From contig CAJNDS010002558.1 of the NCBI GenBank assembly GCA_905221605.1, forward strand, positions 227,501-291,500: a stretch of 64,000 bases of DNA, given 5' to 3'. This DNA comes from Symbiodinium natans (Eukaryota > Sar > Dinophyceae > Suessiales > Symbiodiniaceae). Of this stretch, positions 33,178 to 45,145 are shown in pieces; the stretch's first letter is position 1; every line of letters starts with the position of its first letter. Under the pieces are notes generated by a model, which had not been told where the DNA came from, ran no database searches, and saw only the letters and a list, made by a program, of their open reading frames with translations. The position numbers were made by a program, and so were the translations under genes.

Positions 33178-34223
33178 TGGGTTTTCGGGGGGGGGTTAAG
33201 GTGCAAGGTTAGAGCTGTACGCTTTAATGGAGTGTGGCTCAGAGCCAAACCCTGAACCTTAACCCTAAACCTAAAAACCTAAACCCTAAACCTAAACCTT
33301 AAACCCTAAGCCCTAAACCGTAAACCGTAAACCGTAAACCCTAAACCCTAAACCCTAAACCCTAAACCCTAATAAATAATAAACCCTAGACCCTATACCC
33401 TGAACCCCTTCTTGGTTTAAAGGGGCTCATAAGGGCACCTCAACCCCAAACAAAGAGGGAATAAACCCTACACCCTAAACCCTAAACCCTGGGTCCTAGC
33501 ATAGGTTTGGTTTGGATGAGCGCGTGGGGCTCGGGGATCACTCGTGAGGCTGTAGAGTCTAGGCCGCAAAGTTTCGGGACTCGGGCTTTTGGTTTAGGGT
33601 TTAGGGTTTAGGGGTCAAGTTCGGCCTGAGGCAAGTACTGCTATGGGGTTCACGGATCAGGTTGCGCGGCTTAGCCCCAGACCCACATCCTGACCCATAG
33701 GAACCCTACCCTCCCCAAAGGCCTGACTCCTAACCCCTAAACTTTAACCCCTAAACCCTTACGCCAAAAACCCTCTATCATAAGGCCCAAACCCCACAAC
33801 CCTGAAACTCAAGACCCTCAACCCCAAACCCTAAGCTGAACCCTAAACCCTGAACCCTAACGCTTGGACAAACCCTGAGTGCGCCACATGCGCTTCAGCA
33901 GCTCGGGTGTCAGCACAGCGACCACGCTCTTCCTGTCTACTGACGTTTTAGGGTTTAGGGTTTACAGTTTAGGGTTTAGGGTTTAGGGTTTTGGGTTTCG
34001 GGTTTAGGGGTTTCGGGTCTAGGGCTTAGGCCTTAGGGCTCAGGGTTTAGGAATTAGGGGTTCAGGGGTTCAGGGGTTTAGGTGGGCTTTGGGGTCTTAG
34101 GGGTTAACGGTTTGCAGTTTAGGAGGGGCACCGCAGTCCCCGAAGCCAGAAAGCGATGTCTCGCAGATATAAACCGCAGCGGTCAACAAATAGTTGCTAC
34201 TATGCAACTCGACTTCCGACCAA

Positions 34224-34380
34224 GGTACTCTAACTGTGCTTATCACCATATTAGGGCACTGAAGTGGCTTTACAAGTGGGTTATAAGTACAGTTAGAATT
34301 GGCTAATCAGTACCCCTAAACCCTAAACCCTAAACCCTAAACCCTAAACCCCAAACCCCTAAGTACCATGAACCTCCAAG
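34224..34380. mobile_element. Family F1 palindrome interrupted by a CCCTAAA array
   Basis: The F1 interior is intact (ATATTAGGGCACTGAAGTGG, AAGTACAGTTAGAATTGGCT). Just before the right terminus, a 49-base CCCTAAA run (34314-34362) separates AATCAGTACC from AAGTACCATGAACC. AGTACC is present on both sides of the array, as if duplicated. The left terminus is truncated at GGTAC. Confidence 0.7.
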
Positions 34381-34462
34381 TAGGTCCCAGAAGTATTGTG
34401 GGCTCTGAATGTTGCTGGAGCTTCGTCGTGGCGCGGATGGTGTTGAAGATCAAGTCCAAGTC
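34374..34462 (-). other. Exon-like block abutting an F1 element (89 bp)
   Basis: On the minus strand it follows ACCCTGCAG (AG|G) and reads DLDLIFNTIRATTKLQQHSE, then PTILLGP. It would end at GAG|GTTCATGG inside the F1 terminus, so F1 would supply the donor. A TTTAGGG array lies upstream (C-rich in sense). This is the clearest protein-like block next to a palindromic element. Confidence 0.38.
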
Positions 34463-34467
34463 CTGCA

Positions 34468-34590
34468 GGGTTTAGGGTTTAGGGTTTAGGGTTTAGGGTT
34501 TAGGGTTTAGGGTTTAGGGTTTAGGGTTTAGGGTTTAGGGTTTAGGGTTTAGGGTTTAGGGTTTAGGGTTTAGGGTTTAGGGTTTAGGGT
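34468..34590 (+). repeat. TTTAGGG array, about 17 units
   Basis: Perfect heptamers throughout, starting right after the exon-like block 34374-34462. Confidence 0.9.
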
Positions 34591-35756
34591 ATGAAGGCGT
34601 GGGCTGGGAGGACGGTTTAGGCTTGAAGTTTTTGGAGTTTGGGTTTTGGGCCTAGAGGCTGAAAGAGAACATGCTAAACACTTCCCTATGACATCATGGG
34701 GGTTAGGGCGTCGGGTGGTTTGGCTAAAGGCTGCAAGCAAGAAACTACCGCCTGCACGGGCTCCTGCCGTAAGCTGCAACTCTCAAAACCCCAAATTCAC
34801 CCCTAAACCCTAAACCCTAAACCCTAAACCCTAACCCCTAAACCCTAAACCCTAAACCCTAAACCCTAAACCCCCAAAACCCTAAAACCCTTGCAGCTGC
34901 CCACACCAGGGGCCGCAGCACAACAGGGACCACCCCACAGAAGACCACAGCTTCGAGGACGGTTGTCCCAAAAATTGGGTCTCTCTTGATATGCTACTTA
35001 TTACCTTCGTTGCTGTTTTTGGTGTCACTGCTTGCGTTTTTTTTCTTGGGGAGGGGTAGCTACTTTGACAGGCTGCTTCGGAACTGAAGAACAATTCGTA
35101 CTTGAAGAGTACGAGCTCCCTGGGCGCTGTCATGTTTTCAGGGCCTTTGAGGCGGGAGCTGATATTGTGCTTTTTGAGGCTTAGGGCAAGCCCTAAACCC
35201 TAAACATCTCTAAACCCTAAACCCTGAACCCTGAACCCTGAACCCTAAAGCCTAAACCCTACAGGGCAGACCTCCAGTTGATCTGAGTCCAGGAACACGT
35301 TGGTAGAACTGTGCCTGGCAGGGAGGGTTTGGGGGGGGGGGGGGGGGGGGGGGCTGGGTGACACGCGCCTTTGACACGGGCCTTGCCACTTCGTGAGCCC
35401 TCAAGACGGTTTAGGGTGTTGAGGTCTAGGAGGGTTTAGGGTTTAGGGCAGAAGGGGCCTTAGGGTGTGAATGTCCATTACCTTGGACCCCTAAGGTTGT
35501 ACCCTCGGGGTTGACCCCTTAAAAAGGGTTCAGGGTTTAGGGTTTAGGGTTTAGGCAGCCGAGAAGCCAGACTGTGTCCAACAAGCTCCCTCAATCCCTG
35601 AAATCCTAAACGCTACAAAACCCCAAGCCATGCACCCTATAAAACTAAGCTCTTAGACTCCAAACCCTAAAGCCTGAACCTTAAACCCGAAACCCTAATT
35701 GAACCGTAAATCCCAAACCCCAAACCCCAAACCCTAAACCCTAGGGAGGGGATGGT

Positions 35757-35820
<64 letters not shown>
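35757..35820. repeat. (TG)n microsatellite
   Basis: About 30 uninterrupted TG dinucleotides. Confidence 0.95.
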
Positions 35821-36237
35821 TGTTGGTGTGCTTTGTGTGAGTCATAGGGTTTAGGGTTTAGGGTTTAGGGGTTTCTTGGAGATTCATGGGTACTGATAGA
35901 AAGCGGCCTGTCATGGGGCCTGCGTTTTCCATGGTGCATGTTTTGCGAACGTTGCGTGCACCCAGCATAAAAGTCGCGATTTTTCGTCGAAGTACCCCAT
36001 GTCGACGATGTTATTGTGAGCAAAGCTTTTGGTTGAAGCCTGCTACACATGCTGAGGGGGATATGTTTCGTGAACCGAAGAGTTGGATGAACAGGAGTCC
36101 ACATGCCAGATGAGAGGGGGGGGGGAAACATTTGTCGGACCCAGATCCTAAACCTCGGTTTGGGCCAAAAAAAAATTGTTGGACCCTACTCCTCAGCCTT
36201 ATTCGATTAAGGTTTCGGCCCAAGCCATATATTTTAC

Positions 36238-36314
36238 TCGCTGAACCTTATGCCTGAAGCTTTTTTGCTTAATGCACAAGCCAAACCCTATTCCTAAACC
36301 TTATTCGTCCAAGA
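36238..36314 (+). repeat. Dispersed direct repeat, copy 1
   Basis: GCTGAACCTTATGCCTGAAG, then GCCAAACCCTATTCCTAAACCTTATTCGT, recurs with small changes at 37098-37179. Shorter pieces ending CTTATTCGNNTAAG occur near 36195, 36330 and 36853. Confidence 0.6.
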
Positions 36315-37097
36315 TTTAGGGCCAAAAACCTTATTCGTCTAAGATTGACTGAATAAATTCAAAGTCTAGACGAAAAAACAATGCGTGAGCCGTCTCCTTA
36401 AGCAATGCCCACAAAGTTCAGGGCTTGCCTCCTGTGGAAATGCAAAGAACATGGAGAATAACTACCCACGTTGAGTATGTATGTACGGTGTATGTATTGT
36501 ATGCAAAAGGTAGAAGTTCTAATTCTACCCACTCAAACAGAGAAAATGGAGATGTGCAGAACTCCTAGGAAGAGTTTGAGGGCATAGGGTGATGCGAAGA
36601 AATAAAGTATATGCACGTCTCAGGGAAGCGAGAATACTGTGAGCAAATACCCTTTGACTATGTTCTGGGTACTGCGCTTGCCCAACAGCCCGACTTACTC
36701 GCAAGTATGTGGGTTTTCATCTCAATATTTCTCAAAGGGTCTCCAAAAGCCAGAGTACTCATTTCTCAAGGATAAGACTCACACGTAAACTATCCTCAAG
36801 AATCACAAGCAAGCAACTCATAAACCCTACGCGTTCAAGGTTTAGATTTCTAAGCAACTTATTCGATTAAGACCTAGGGTCAGACCCTATTCCAATATAT
36901 TATGCATGCTTGTTTAAGGTTTAGGGACATACATACCCTGTTCCCAAACCTATTCTTTTAACATTTGGGGATGTTGTGCCAGACAAGTAGGTCTATTTGG
37001 TCCAGATTCCTAGGATTCCTAAACCGCGCACCTGGGCGTTGTACGAGATGGGAGGGGGGGAGACTCTTGGGCTGATAGCTTGATTCTTGAACCTTAC

Positions 37098-37179
37098 TTG
37101 CTGAACCCTATGCCTATGCCTGAAGCTTTTTCGTTTCATGCTTCTTGGCCAAACCCCATTCCTAAACCTTATTCGTTTA
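37098..37179 (+). repeat. Dispersed direct repeat, copy 2
   Basis: Second copy of the repeat at 36238-36314, with an extra TATGCC unit. It ends at AACCTTATTCGTTTAAGAC immediately before the G/A low-complexity tract. Confidence 0.6.
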
Positions 37180-37187
37180 AGACAGAG

Positions 37188-37305
37188 AGGAGGGGGGGGG
37201 GGGGGAGGGGGGGGGGGGGATGGGGGGGGGGGGGGGGGAGGGGGGGGGGGGGGGGGGGGGGGGAGGGGGGGGGGGGAGGGGGGGTGGGGGGGAGGGGAGG
37301 GGGGT
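37188..37305 (+). repeat. G/A low-complexity tract
   Basis: Almost pure G with single A or T interruptions. It yields Gly-rich frames on one strand and Pro-rich frames on the other; none is a gene. Such a tract is also a likely source of assembly length errors. Confidence 0.9.
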
Positions 37306-37359
37306 TTCAGCTCAACACACATGACCCTCCCCCCCCCCCCCACCCCCACCCCCACCCAA

Positions 37360-37520
37360 CCCCGCCCAAAGATTGATATGTTTATAAACACCCAGCCTGT
37401 TTATGCACACAGGACGTGCGACCCCGCCCAAAGATTGATGTGTTTATAAACACCCAGCCTATTTATAAAACACCCGGCCTGTTTATAAACACCCGGCCTG
37501 TTTGTAAACACCCGGCCTGT
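37360..37520 (+). repeat. 22-bp tandem repeat with a palindromic core
   Basis: Units of about 22 bases, TGTTTATAAACACCCGGCCT, occur about five times. TGTTTATAAACA inside each unit is a perfect 12-base palindrome. A longer unit (CCCCGCCCAAAGATTGAT plus the 22-mer) is duplicated with a 62-base offset (37360 and 37422). Confidence 0.75.
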
Positions 37521-40229
37521 TTGTTTACAATGCTTGGCTTCCTAATGCATCACAAGCACACACACAACCACCTAGTATTTAGGGTAAACACGCAGCCGAG
37601 CCAAAACCAAGAGAAAACACACACACGCACAGGCATCCTTTCTCAAACCCTAAACCCCCCTCCAAAACACTCTGAAGTTCTAGGAAGGAGGTGTGGTCTT
37701 CAACCTCTTCCTTGGGCGAGGCCTGGGCTGCGAAGCTCTGAAGGGTTGGAGGCTTAGGGTTTAGGGTTTAGGGTTTAGGGTTTAGGGTTTAGGGTTTAGG
37801 GTTTAGGGGTTACGGGTTACGGCTTGGGGTTTGGGGAAAGGTTGATGGCCAAAAGTTTAACGTTGAAGAAAAGGCGAAGCCAGCCCATGCACTTTCGGCC
37901 TAAACCCTGAACCCCAAACCCTAAACTCCAAACCCTAGACCCCAAACCATAAACGCTAAACCCCAAACCCCAAACCCCAAAACCCAAAACCCTAAACCCA
38001 AAACCCAAAACCCTAAACCCCAAACCCCAAACCGTAAGCCCCCAGACCCAGGTTTGGGTTCTGATGCAGAGGGGCCTGGCCACCAGGAGCTTGATCAATC
38101 GGCATAAGCTGCCTTCGCGCACGGGCTAGCCCTAAACCCTAAACCCTAAACCCTAAACCCTAACCCTAAACCCTAAACCCTAAACCCTAAACCCTAAACC
38201 CTAAACCCTAAACCCTAAACCCTAAACCCTAAACCTGGACGGGTTTCAGGCTTCGGGCTTAGAGCTTAGGGTTTGTTTTGGGGGCTCAGGGCTTGAGGTT
38301 GGGTGTAAGTTTGTTCTTCTACGTCCTAAACCCTAAGCCCTAAGCCCTAAACCCTAAACCCTAAACCCTAAACCCTAAACCCTAAACCCAATGGGCCCTT
38401 TGGTTTCCAAGAAAGGTGGGGCCTGCCCCTCCTTTGTGGTGACAGAGGAAGATGCCGAACTCCATCTGCGGCATGTAGTAGCCTAAGAAGGGAGAGGAAA
38501 AGCAAACCGAGGAGGACCTGTGACTGAAGAACTGCAAGGCCCTCACTTGAAGGTTTAGAGTTTAGCGTTTAGGGTCTTTAGGGTTTAGGGAGAAGGGTTT
38601 TTAAACCCTAAGGCCAAGGCCATTAGAGTTTAGAGTTTCGGAGGGGGTAAGAACATCACGAACGATCGCAAGAAAGAGGGTCTTACCAGAAGCCATGCCC
38701 CCCTCGCCGGTTCGAGCTCCTGTGTTCCTTGTGTAACCTCTGTTGGTCCTCTGCGCGCAAGGTGCTCCTACAGTTCCCTTGCGCGTCTCCTGTCTCTGCA
38801 TAGCTTAGGCTGTATCTAGGGCCCAGGGTTCAGGGCTTAGCGTACTTTTATACCACCCCCCAACCCTGAACCCTCAACTCCAAAACCTGAATCCCTAACT
38901 CCGTACCCCCGAAACCCTGAAAAACCCTCAATCCTCCCCCTAAACACACAACCCTAAACCCTAAACCTCAAACCCTAAACCCTAGCTTCCGGGCGGTCGA
39001 GAGTAGGGTTGTAGGTTTGGGTCTCTGAAGGGGACAGGGTGTTGGGGCTGTAGGGAGTTAGAGTTTTTGCCGCTAAACCCTAAACCCTAAACCCTAAACC
39101 CTAAACCCTAAACCCTAAACCCTAAACCCTAAACCCTAAACCCTAAACCCTTACTAATTGAGGTTGCGGGGTCGGAGCGCCCCAACCAAAAAGCACGCGG
39201 TTCAGGCTTCAAGGTTTAAGGGGGGCCTGGGGGTTTACCCCTAAACCCTGAACCTGGTAACCCCTAAACCCTGTAAACCCTGAACCCTATACACCCTAAA
39301 CCCTGTAATCCCAAAACCCTAAACCCTGTAAATCCTAAACCCTCAACCCTAAACCCTGTAAACCCTAAACCCTAAACCCTAAAACCCTAAACCCTCTGCT
39401 TCCACCAGCTGAGCTTCGGTAGAGGGTGACCCCCAGTGCCACACACCCTGCCACACCTGGGAGCCGGAGTCTCTGGGGTTTAGGGTTTAGGGTTTAGGGT
39501 TTAGGGTTTGGGGTTTAGGGTTTGGGGTTTGGGGTTTAGGGTTTGGGGGCTTAAGGTTTAGGGTTCAGGACTTAGGGTTTACATAGGGTTGAGGGCTGGG
39601 GCTTAGGGCGCTTTAGGGCTTTAAGGTGGGAGGGCTCATAGGGTGTTGGGGTTTAGGGGCTTTGGGGCTTAGGGATGTCAGGGTTCCCGATTCCCAACCC
39701 TCAGACCGGGAAAGCCCCCAAAGCCCGAAAATCCTAAACCCTGAACCCTTCCACAACCCCAACCCAAAGCCCGACAGAAAATCCTAAACCCTGAACCCCA
39801 CCCTCAAACCCCGAAACCCCAAAAACACCCAAACCCAACACTCGAAAACCCCAAAACCCCCAACCCTACAAACCCTAAGCCCTAAACCCTAAGCCCTAAA
39901 AGCTACACCCTAAGCCCTAAACCCTAAACCCTAAACCCTAAGCCCTAAGCCCTAAACCGCTGCCCCCCCCCACAAAGGGTGTGCTCAACATGCGAGGTGC
40001 AGGGCCCAAGAACCGCAAAGAACAGGAGCCAGCCCAAGAGCTCCTTGTGGGTTTTTTTAGGGTTTAGGGGTTTAGGGTTTAGGGTTTAGGGTTTAGGGCT
40101 AGGGTTTAGGGTTTAGGGTTTAGGGTTTAGGGTTTAGGGTTTAGGGTTTAGGGTTTAGGGTTTAGGGTTTAGGGTTTAGGGTTTAGGGCTAGGGTTTTCG
40201 GGTTTAGGGTTCAGGGTTCAGGGTTTACG

Positions 40230-40920
40230 GCTGGGTTTAGGGTTTAGGATTTTGGGGGTTCAGGGTTTTAGGGTTTGTAGGATTCTAGGGTTCTATAGGG
40301 CTTTAGGGCTTTGGGCTTTTTTGGGTTTTTAGGATTCTAGGGCTTTAGGGTCCAGCGGTCTTGGGGTTCGAGATTTTTTGGGTTTAGGGTTCTAGGGTTT
40401 CAGGGTTCTAGGGTTTCAGGGTTCTAGGGTTCGAGGGTTCGAGGGTTCGAGGGTTTTGGGGCTTTTGGGGTTCTACGGTTTTGGGGTTCAGGGTTTTTAG
40501 GGTTTTAGGGTTTTTAGGGTGTTTGGGGTTTTTAGGGTACTAGAGTTTTGGGGTTTTGGGGCTTTGGGTTTAGGGTTTTAGGGCTTTTCGGGCTTTTAGA
40601 GTCCTAGGGTTTTGGGGTTTGGGTTCTAGGGTTTTGGAGTTTTGGTGTCTTAGGGTTTTGGGCTTTTCGGGTCCAGGGTTCTAGTGCTTTGGGGTTTCAG
40701 GGTGTACGGTTTTAGGGCTCTAAGGTTCTAAGGTTCCAGGGATTTAGGGTATTAGGGTTTTGGGCTTTGAGTTTCAGGGTTTCGGACTTTGCGTTTTAGG
40801 GTTCAGGACTTCAGGGTTTTGGATGTTGGTGTTTTGGAGTTTTGTCCTTTAAGTTTTTGCAGTAGGGTCTTAAGGTCTTAGGGTTTGTGGGCTGGTGTCT
40901 TGCAGAAGTTGTATAGGGTG
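40230..40920 (+). repeat. Degenerate G/T-rich DNA
   Basis: About 690 bases of irregular GGGTTTT, GGGTTCTA and GGGTTTCA units with no clean period. It appears to be an old, diverged telomere-type array. I see no gene in it. Confidence 0.7.
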
Positions 40921-41903
40921 TCTGGGGGTTTGAGCGGGTGTTGGCCGGCCGGCTGTTTCTCTTGCAGTCACCGGAATTTCGGCCATGTTCACAGGCCCTT
41001 CAAAAGCATGTCGTTAATTATCTAGCTTGTTTTTGCCTTGTCCATTTTGTCTATTTTGTTGTCTTTCTTTGCAGTTGTTTTTCTTGTTTGGAGGGGGGGT
41101 GGGCCTTTGGGGGGCTTGCTGAAGGCATCGGTTTTGTGCTGGGGTCCCAAGTGGTGGGCGGTTGAGGGTTTAGGGTTTAGGGTTTAGGGTTTAGGGTTTA
41201 GGGCTCCATCAACCCCATGACTCCTTAGCGGCACAAGAGTGCGTCCATGAAGAGCACCCACGGAGGATCCCAGCCCAGAGCTCCAAGTAATTGGGGTTTA
41301 GGGTTTAGGGTTTAGGGTTTAGGGTTTAGGGTTTAGGGTTTAGGGTTTAGGGTTTAGGGCTTAAGATTTCCCTTGCTAATTAGGTGTCTTCTGTCTTCTT
41401 GTCGAACTGTTGCCCCAAGGATCAGCCATGAGCAGGAGCCACAGAGGTGAGTTAGGGTTTGGGGTTTGGGGTTTAGGGTTTGGGGTTTAGGGTTTGGGGT
41501 TTGGGGTTTAGGGTTTGGGGTTTGGGGTTTTGGGGTTTGGGGTTTAGGGTTTGGGGGTTTGGGGTTTGGGGTTTAGGGTTTAGGTTTAGGGTTTAGAGTT
41601 CAGGGTTTAGGATTTAGGGTTTAGTGTTCAGGGGTTCAATGCCAGACTCCAGGCATGAAACAGGCCTTCTGGAAGGTGTGGCTGGTGATAGCGGTCTTAT
41701 GCCGGGTCATCAGGAAGTGAGCTAGGTTGCAAGAGACTCGAGCTCAATGAAAGCCTGCAAACCTAAGCCCTAGCCCTAAACCCCAAACCCCAAACCCTAC
41801 ACCGTAGCCTACACCCTAAACCCTACACCCTAAACCCTAAAACCTAGAGAATCCCAAAAACACCAAAGCCTGACGCCCGAGCCGTGGAGAGACTGACAAC
41901 TCT

Positions 41904-42111
41904 AGGGGTAGTTTCATGGTCCCTCAATATGGCCCGCCTTACCTCCTCTAAAAGGTTTAGGGCTTAGGGTTTCGGGTGTATAGGGTTTAGGGTTTGGGGT
42001 GTATAGGGTTTAGGGTTTAGGGCTAGGGTTTAGGGTTTAGGGTGTAGGGAAGTTTGGGATCTTGCACTTTCGGACTTTAGAGAAGGGGTCCCCATGTAAG
42101 GGCCCATATGG
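41904..42111. mobile_element. Family F6 palindrome interrupted by telomeric DNA
   Basis: The left arm AGGGGTAGTTTCATGGTCCC and the inner F6 block are followed by TTTAGGG-type DNA (about 41955-42055). The F6 right half resumes with GGGGTCCCCATGTAAGGGCC and is cut short by another TTTAGGG run. Confidence 0.6.
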
Positions 42112-42866
42112 TTTAGGGTTTCGGGTTTAGGGTTTAGGGTTTAGGGTTTAGGGTTACACTAAGAACAGCTGCAAAGATACCCTTACTAGGACACTCAGGA
42201 TGCATAGGTCTGTTTTCGGGCCAATGTGATGCTTGTTTTTGGTTTGCTGCTTGCATTGAGTCTTGGTATTATGAGTATTATGCCTAAACCCTAAACCCTA
42301 AACCCTTAACCCAAAACCCAAAACCTAAAACCCATAACCCAAAACCCAAAACCTAAAACCCAAAGCCCTAACCCTAAACCCTAAACCCTAACCCTACCAC
42401 CCCCCTCCCCCCTCCGCCTCGCCCTCCCCACGCGCTGCTGCTGAGAGTCCGAGGACTTGTCCTTATCGATCTCGAGGAGGGGAGCCGCGCCCAGCCTTCT
42501 CACAGTTCGGGTTTAGGGTTTAGGGTTTAGGGTTTAGGGTTTAGGGTTTAGGGTTTAGGGTTTAGGGTTTAGGGTTTAGGGTTTAGGGTTTAGGGTTTAG
42601 GGTTTAGGGGGTTTAGGGTTTAGGGTTTAGGGTTTAGGGTTTAGGGTTTAGGGTTTAGGGTTTAGGGCTAGGACTTAGGTTTGCAGGCTTTCATCATCTC
42701 GTAGACTGAAAGAGGTTTAGGGGAAAACAAGGGCATACAAGGCATCTTTTTAGGCGTTTTTTTTTTTTTTTTTGGGGGGGGGGGGGGGGAAATCGTTAGA
42801 AGAAACCTTAAACCAGACACCTAATTCTCTAGACCTCAGACCCACGAGTAACCTCGGAAGAACAAG

Positions 42867-42975
42867 CTAGACCCGGGAGTAACCTAGGAATTAATAGGGC
42901 ACCCTTTTTGGTTCAAGGGGAGTATAAGGGAACCGCAAGCCCCCAAAAAAAAGGAAAAAGGGGCCTACTCCCGGT
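42867..42975. mobile_element. Family F3 palindromic element, full copy (109 bp)
   Basis: It runs from CTAGACCCGGGAGTAACC to GGGGCCTACTCCCGGTC, with the core CACCCTTTTTGGTTCAAGGG and a poly-A tract (AAAAAAAAGGAAAAAGG) in the right half. A second partial left arm (AGACCCACGAGTAACCTCGG) precedes it. Confidence 0.65.
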
Positions 42976-44574
42976 CGCAAGGACTCGGGGGTCCCGGTTT
43001 TGTTTTCAGGTCAGAGTTGAAAGTGTAAGGAACCATGGTGTAGAGCTTCGGGTTGAGGGCTTGGGGGTTTAGGGGTTGGGGTTTGAGAATGAGGGCCAGG
43101 GGTTTCGGGGCTGTTGGGTTTGTGACTTCGGGTGCGGGGTTGGGGTACAACCTAACCCCGAGACCCAGGGGCTAAGTCTTATCAGGCTTCCTAGCCCGCC
43201 CATAAGCCCTGAAGGACCGCCACTATGCGACCGTAGTGTCGTTTCTAAGCTTCTAAGAAAAGGAGGGTCCTAGTTTTAGGGTTTAGGGTTTAGGGTTTAG
43301 GGTTTAGGGTTTAGGGTTTAGGGGTAGGGTTTAGGGTTTAGGGTTTAGGGTCCTAGCTCAATGCCAGGCAAGCGTCAGCACCACTTGCAACAGGCAGGTC
43401 ATGACCAGGTCGGCAACGTTAGCCATCCTTGGTAGGGGCCGCACCCTATTTGGCATTTCAGGGCCAAGGGCCTATAAACCCTAAACCCTGAACCCCTAAA
43501 CCCCAAACCTAAACCCCAAACCCTAAACCCTAAACCCTCTTTAGGCTTTAGCATTTAAAGCTCAGGGTCTACTAGGGTTTAGGGTTTAGGGTTTAGGGTC
43601 AAGGGTTGGCTTTGTGATTTTGCAGAGTGAAAGTAGCTTGCAGACACCCAAGAAGCGCTATGAATGACACCTAAAAGAATCCCCAAACATCGCTTAGGCT
43701 TAACCCTAAAACCTAAACCCTAAACCCTAAACCCTAAACCTAAACCCTAAACCCTAAACCCTAAATCGACCACCCTTGCCCTGACTTCTCCAACAACACC
43801 ATAAGCAACCGCTCAGCCATGGGCTAAGTATGAGAGTGGGCATTCCAGGGGCAAGGGAAGACCGTGAGAGATGTTGCAAGACCCTGTACGTTTTACCTGA
43901 ACCCAAAACCTCCTAACCTAGAGTTCCGGGTGTGTACCTCGAGTACCGTCCTATACTCTGTTAAACCCTAAACCCTAAACCCTAAACCCGAAACCCTAAA
44001 CCCTAAACCCGAAACCCTAAACTTGAGTACTTCGGGCATCATGTACTCTGACTTTTGTGAATGTCACCCCTCTTAACGGTGCACTGCTGCCCGAAGCTTT
44101 AGGGGCCTGGGGCCTGGGGCCTGGGGCCTAGGGTTTAGGGTTTAGGGTTTAGGGCTTAGGGTTTATTTGAGGTTTTAGGCTAAACCCAAAAGACCCGGAA
44201 ACCCAACCGAGCTAGATTCTTCATTGCGCAAAGGCTCTAAACCCTAAACCCCAAACACTAAACCCTAAAACCTAAACCCCAAACCTTAAACCCTAAACCC
44301 TAAACCCCAAACACTAAACCCTAAACACGAAACCCTAAACCCCCAACCCTAAACCCAATTTGGGGAGCCGCTGCCTTCGACATTTGTATCTGATCTCGTC
44401 AGGGATTGTCTGTGTTTGTGAGCTAAGCTCTTCGCTCTTGAGATCGACTCGACAGAGTGGCAGGTCTAGGGTTTAGGGTTTAGGGTTTAGGGTTTAGGGT
44501 TTAGGGTTTAGGGTTTAGGGTTTAGGGTTTAGGGTTTAGGGTTTAGGGTTTAGGGTTTAGGGTTTAGGGTTCAA

Positions 44575-44792
44575 AGGGCAGCTACATGGTCCCCTGATAC
44601 CCCGTCATATGACGTATAAATCCCACGGGCACCGTACATCAGCACCCTCTCAAGGAGGAACCCTAAACCCTAAACCCTAAACCCTAAACCCTAAACCCTA
44701 AACCCTAAACCCTAAACCCTAAACCCTAAACCCTAAACCCTAAACCCTAAACCCTAAACCCTAAACCCTTTCAGGGACCATGTGACTGCCCT
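44575..44792. mobile_element. Family F6 palindrome with a 15-unit CCCTAAA array inside
   Basis: AGGGCAGCTACATGGTCCC at the left pairs with GGGACCATGTGACTGCCCT at the right. Between them, after about 80 bases of F6 interior, lies an uninterrupted CCCTAAA array (44661-44769). Compare the 141-bp copy at 23290-23430, which lacks the array. Confidence 0.7.
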
Positions 44793-44877
44793 AAGATACC
44801 ACCAATCTGTCCCGAAGCCTACTAGAAGCAGCGGGTGGAGAAAAAGCTCGCGGCCCGCCATGAGAAGGTTTGTTTAG

Positions 44878-45145
44878 GGGCTTAGGGGTTTAGGGGTTTA
44901 GGGGACTAGGGGTTTAGGGCTTTAGGGGGTTTAGGGGTTTAGGGGTTTAGGGGTTTAGGGGTTTAGGGGTTTAGGGGTTTAGGGGTTTAGGGGGTTTAGG
45001 GGTTTAGGGGTTTAGGGGTTTAGGGCTTTAGGGGGTTTAGGGGTTTAGGGGTTTAGGGGTTTAGGGGTTTAGGGCTTTAGGGTTTTAGGGTTTAGGGTTT
45101 AGGGGATTATGGGGTTTAGGGGTTTCGGGGTTTAGGGTTTAGGGG
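44878..45145 (+). repeat. 8-bp variant array TTTAGGGG
   Basis: About 30 units of TTTAGGGG with several CTTTAGGG and TTTAGGGGG interruptions repeated in register, suggesting a higher-order unit. Confidence 0.85.

Larger units (their letters stand above)
30081..34223. repeat. Telomere-like mosaic with palindromes and pyrimidine repeats
   Basis: CTT-rich tracts (30205-30345, 30448-30470), degenerate G-rich DNA (30520-30610), a hairpin-like stretch of CCCC/ATAGG sequence (30700-30800), unique DNA (30995-31080, 31290-31500), a CTCTCTCC microsatellite (31700-31880), unique DNA 32050-32280, and degenerate telomere DNA to 34080. Another palindromic stretch near 31100-31195 (CCTATAACCCCTGAAAAAGG with TAGGGCTTAATAGCCC) is undetermined. 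No complete gene. Confidence 0.55.
34381..40229. repeat. Mosaic with arrays, microsatellites and a unique 36-37 kb segment
   Basis: Arrays: 34468-34590, 34803-34872, 35846-35870, 37757-37808, 38130-38235, 39073-39150, 40055-40190. A poly-G run (35331-35352) and a TG microsatellite lie to the left. Positions 35880-37190 are unlike the rest: mostly unique with dispersed TTATTCGATTAAGG-type repeats. Positions 37188-37305 are G/A low complexity. Positions 39240-39390 are degenerate CCCTGTAAA/CCCTAAA. A conserved protein was not found in any open frame here. Confidence 0.55.

Noticed and set aside
36993-37449. Gly-rich plus frames and a Pro-rich minus frame
   Set aside because: Artefact of the G/A tract at 37188-37305.
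40938-41165. 75-codon plus frame with a hydrophobic middle
   Set aside because: Could be a membrane peptide, but it lies between degenerate repeats, has no signature, and such length is expected by chance.
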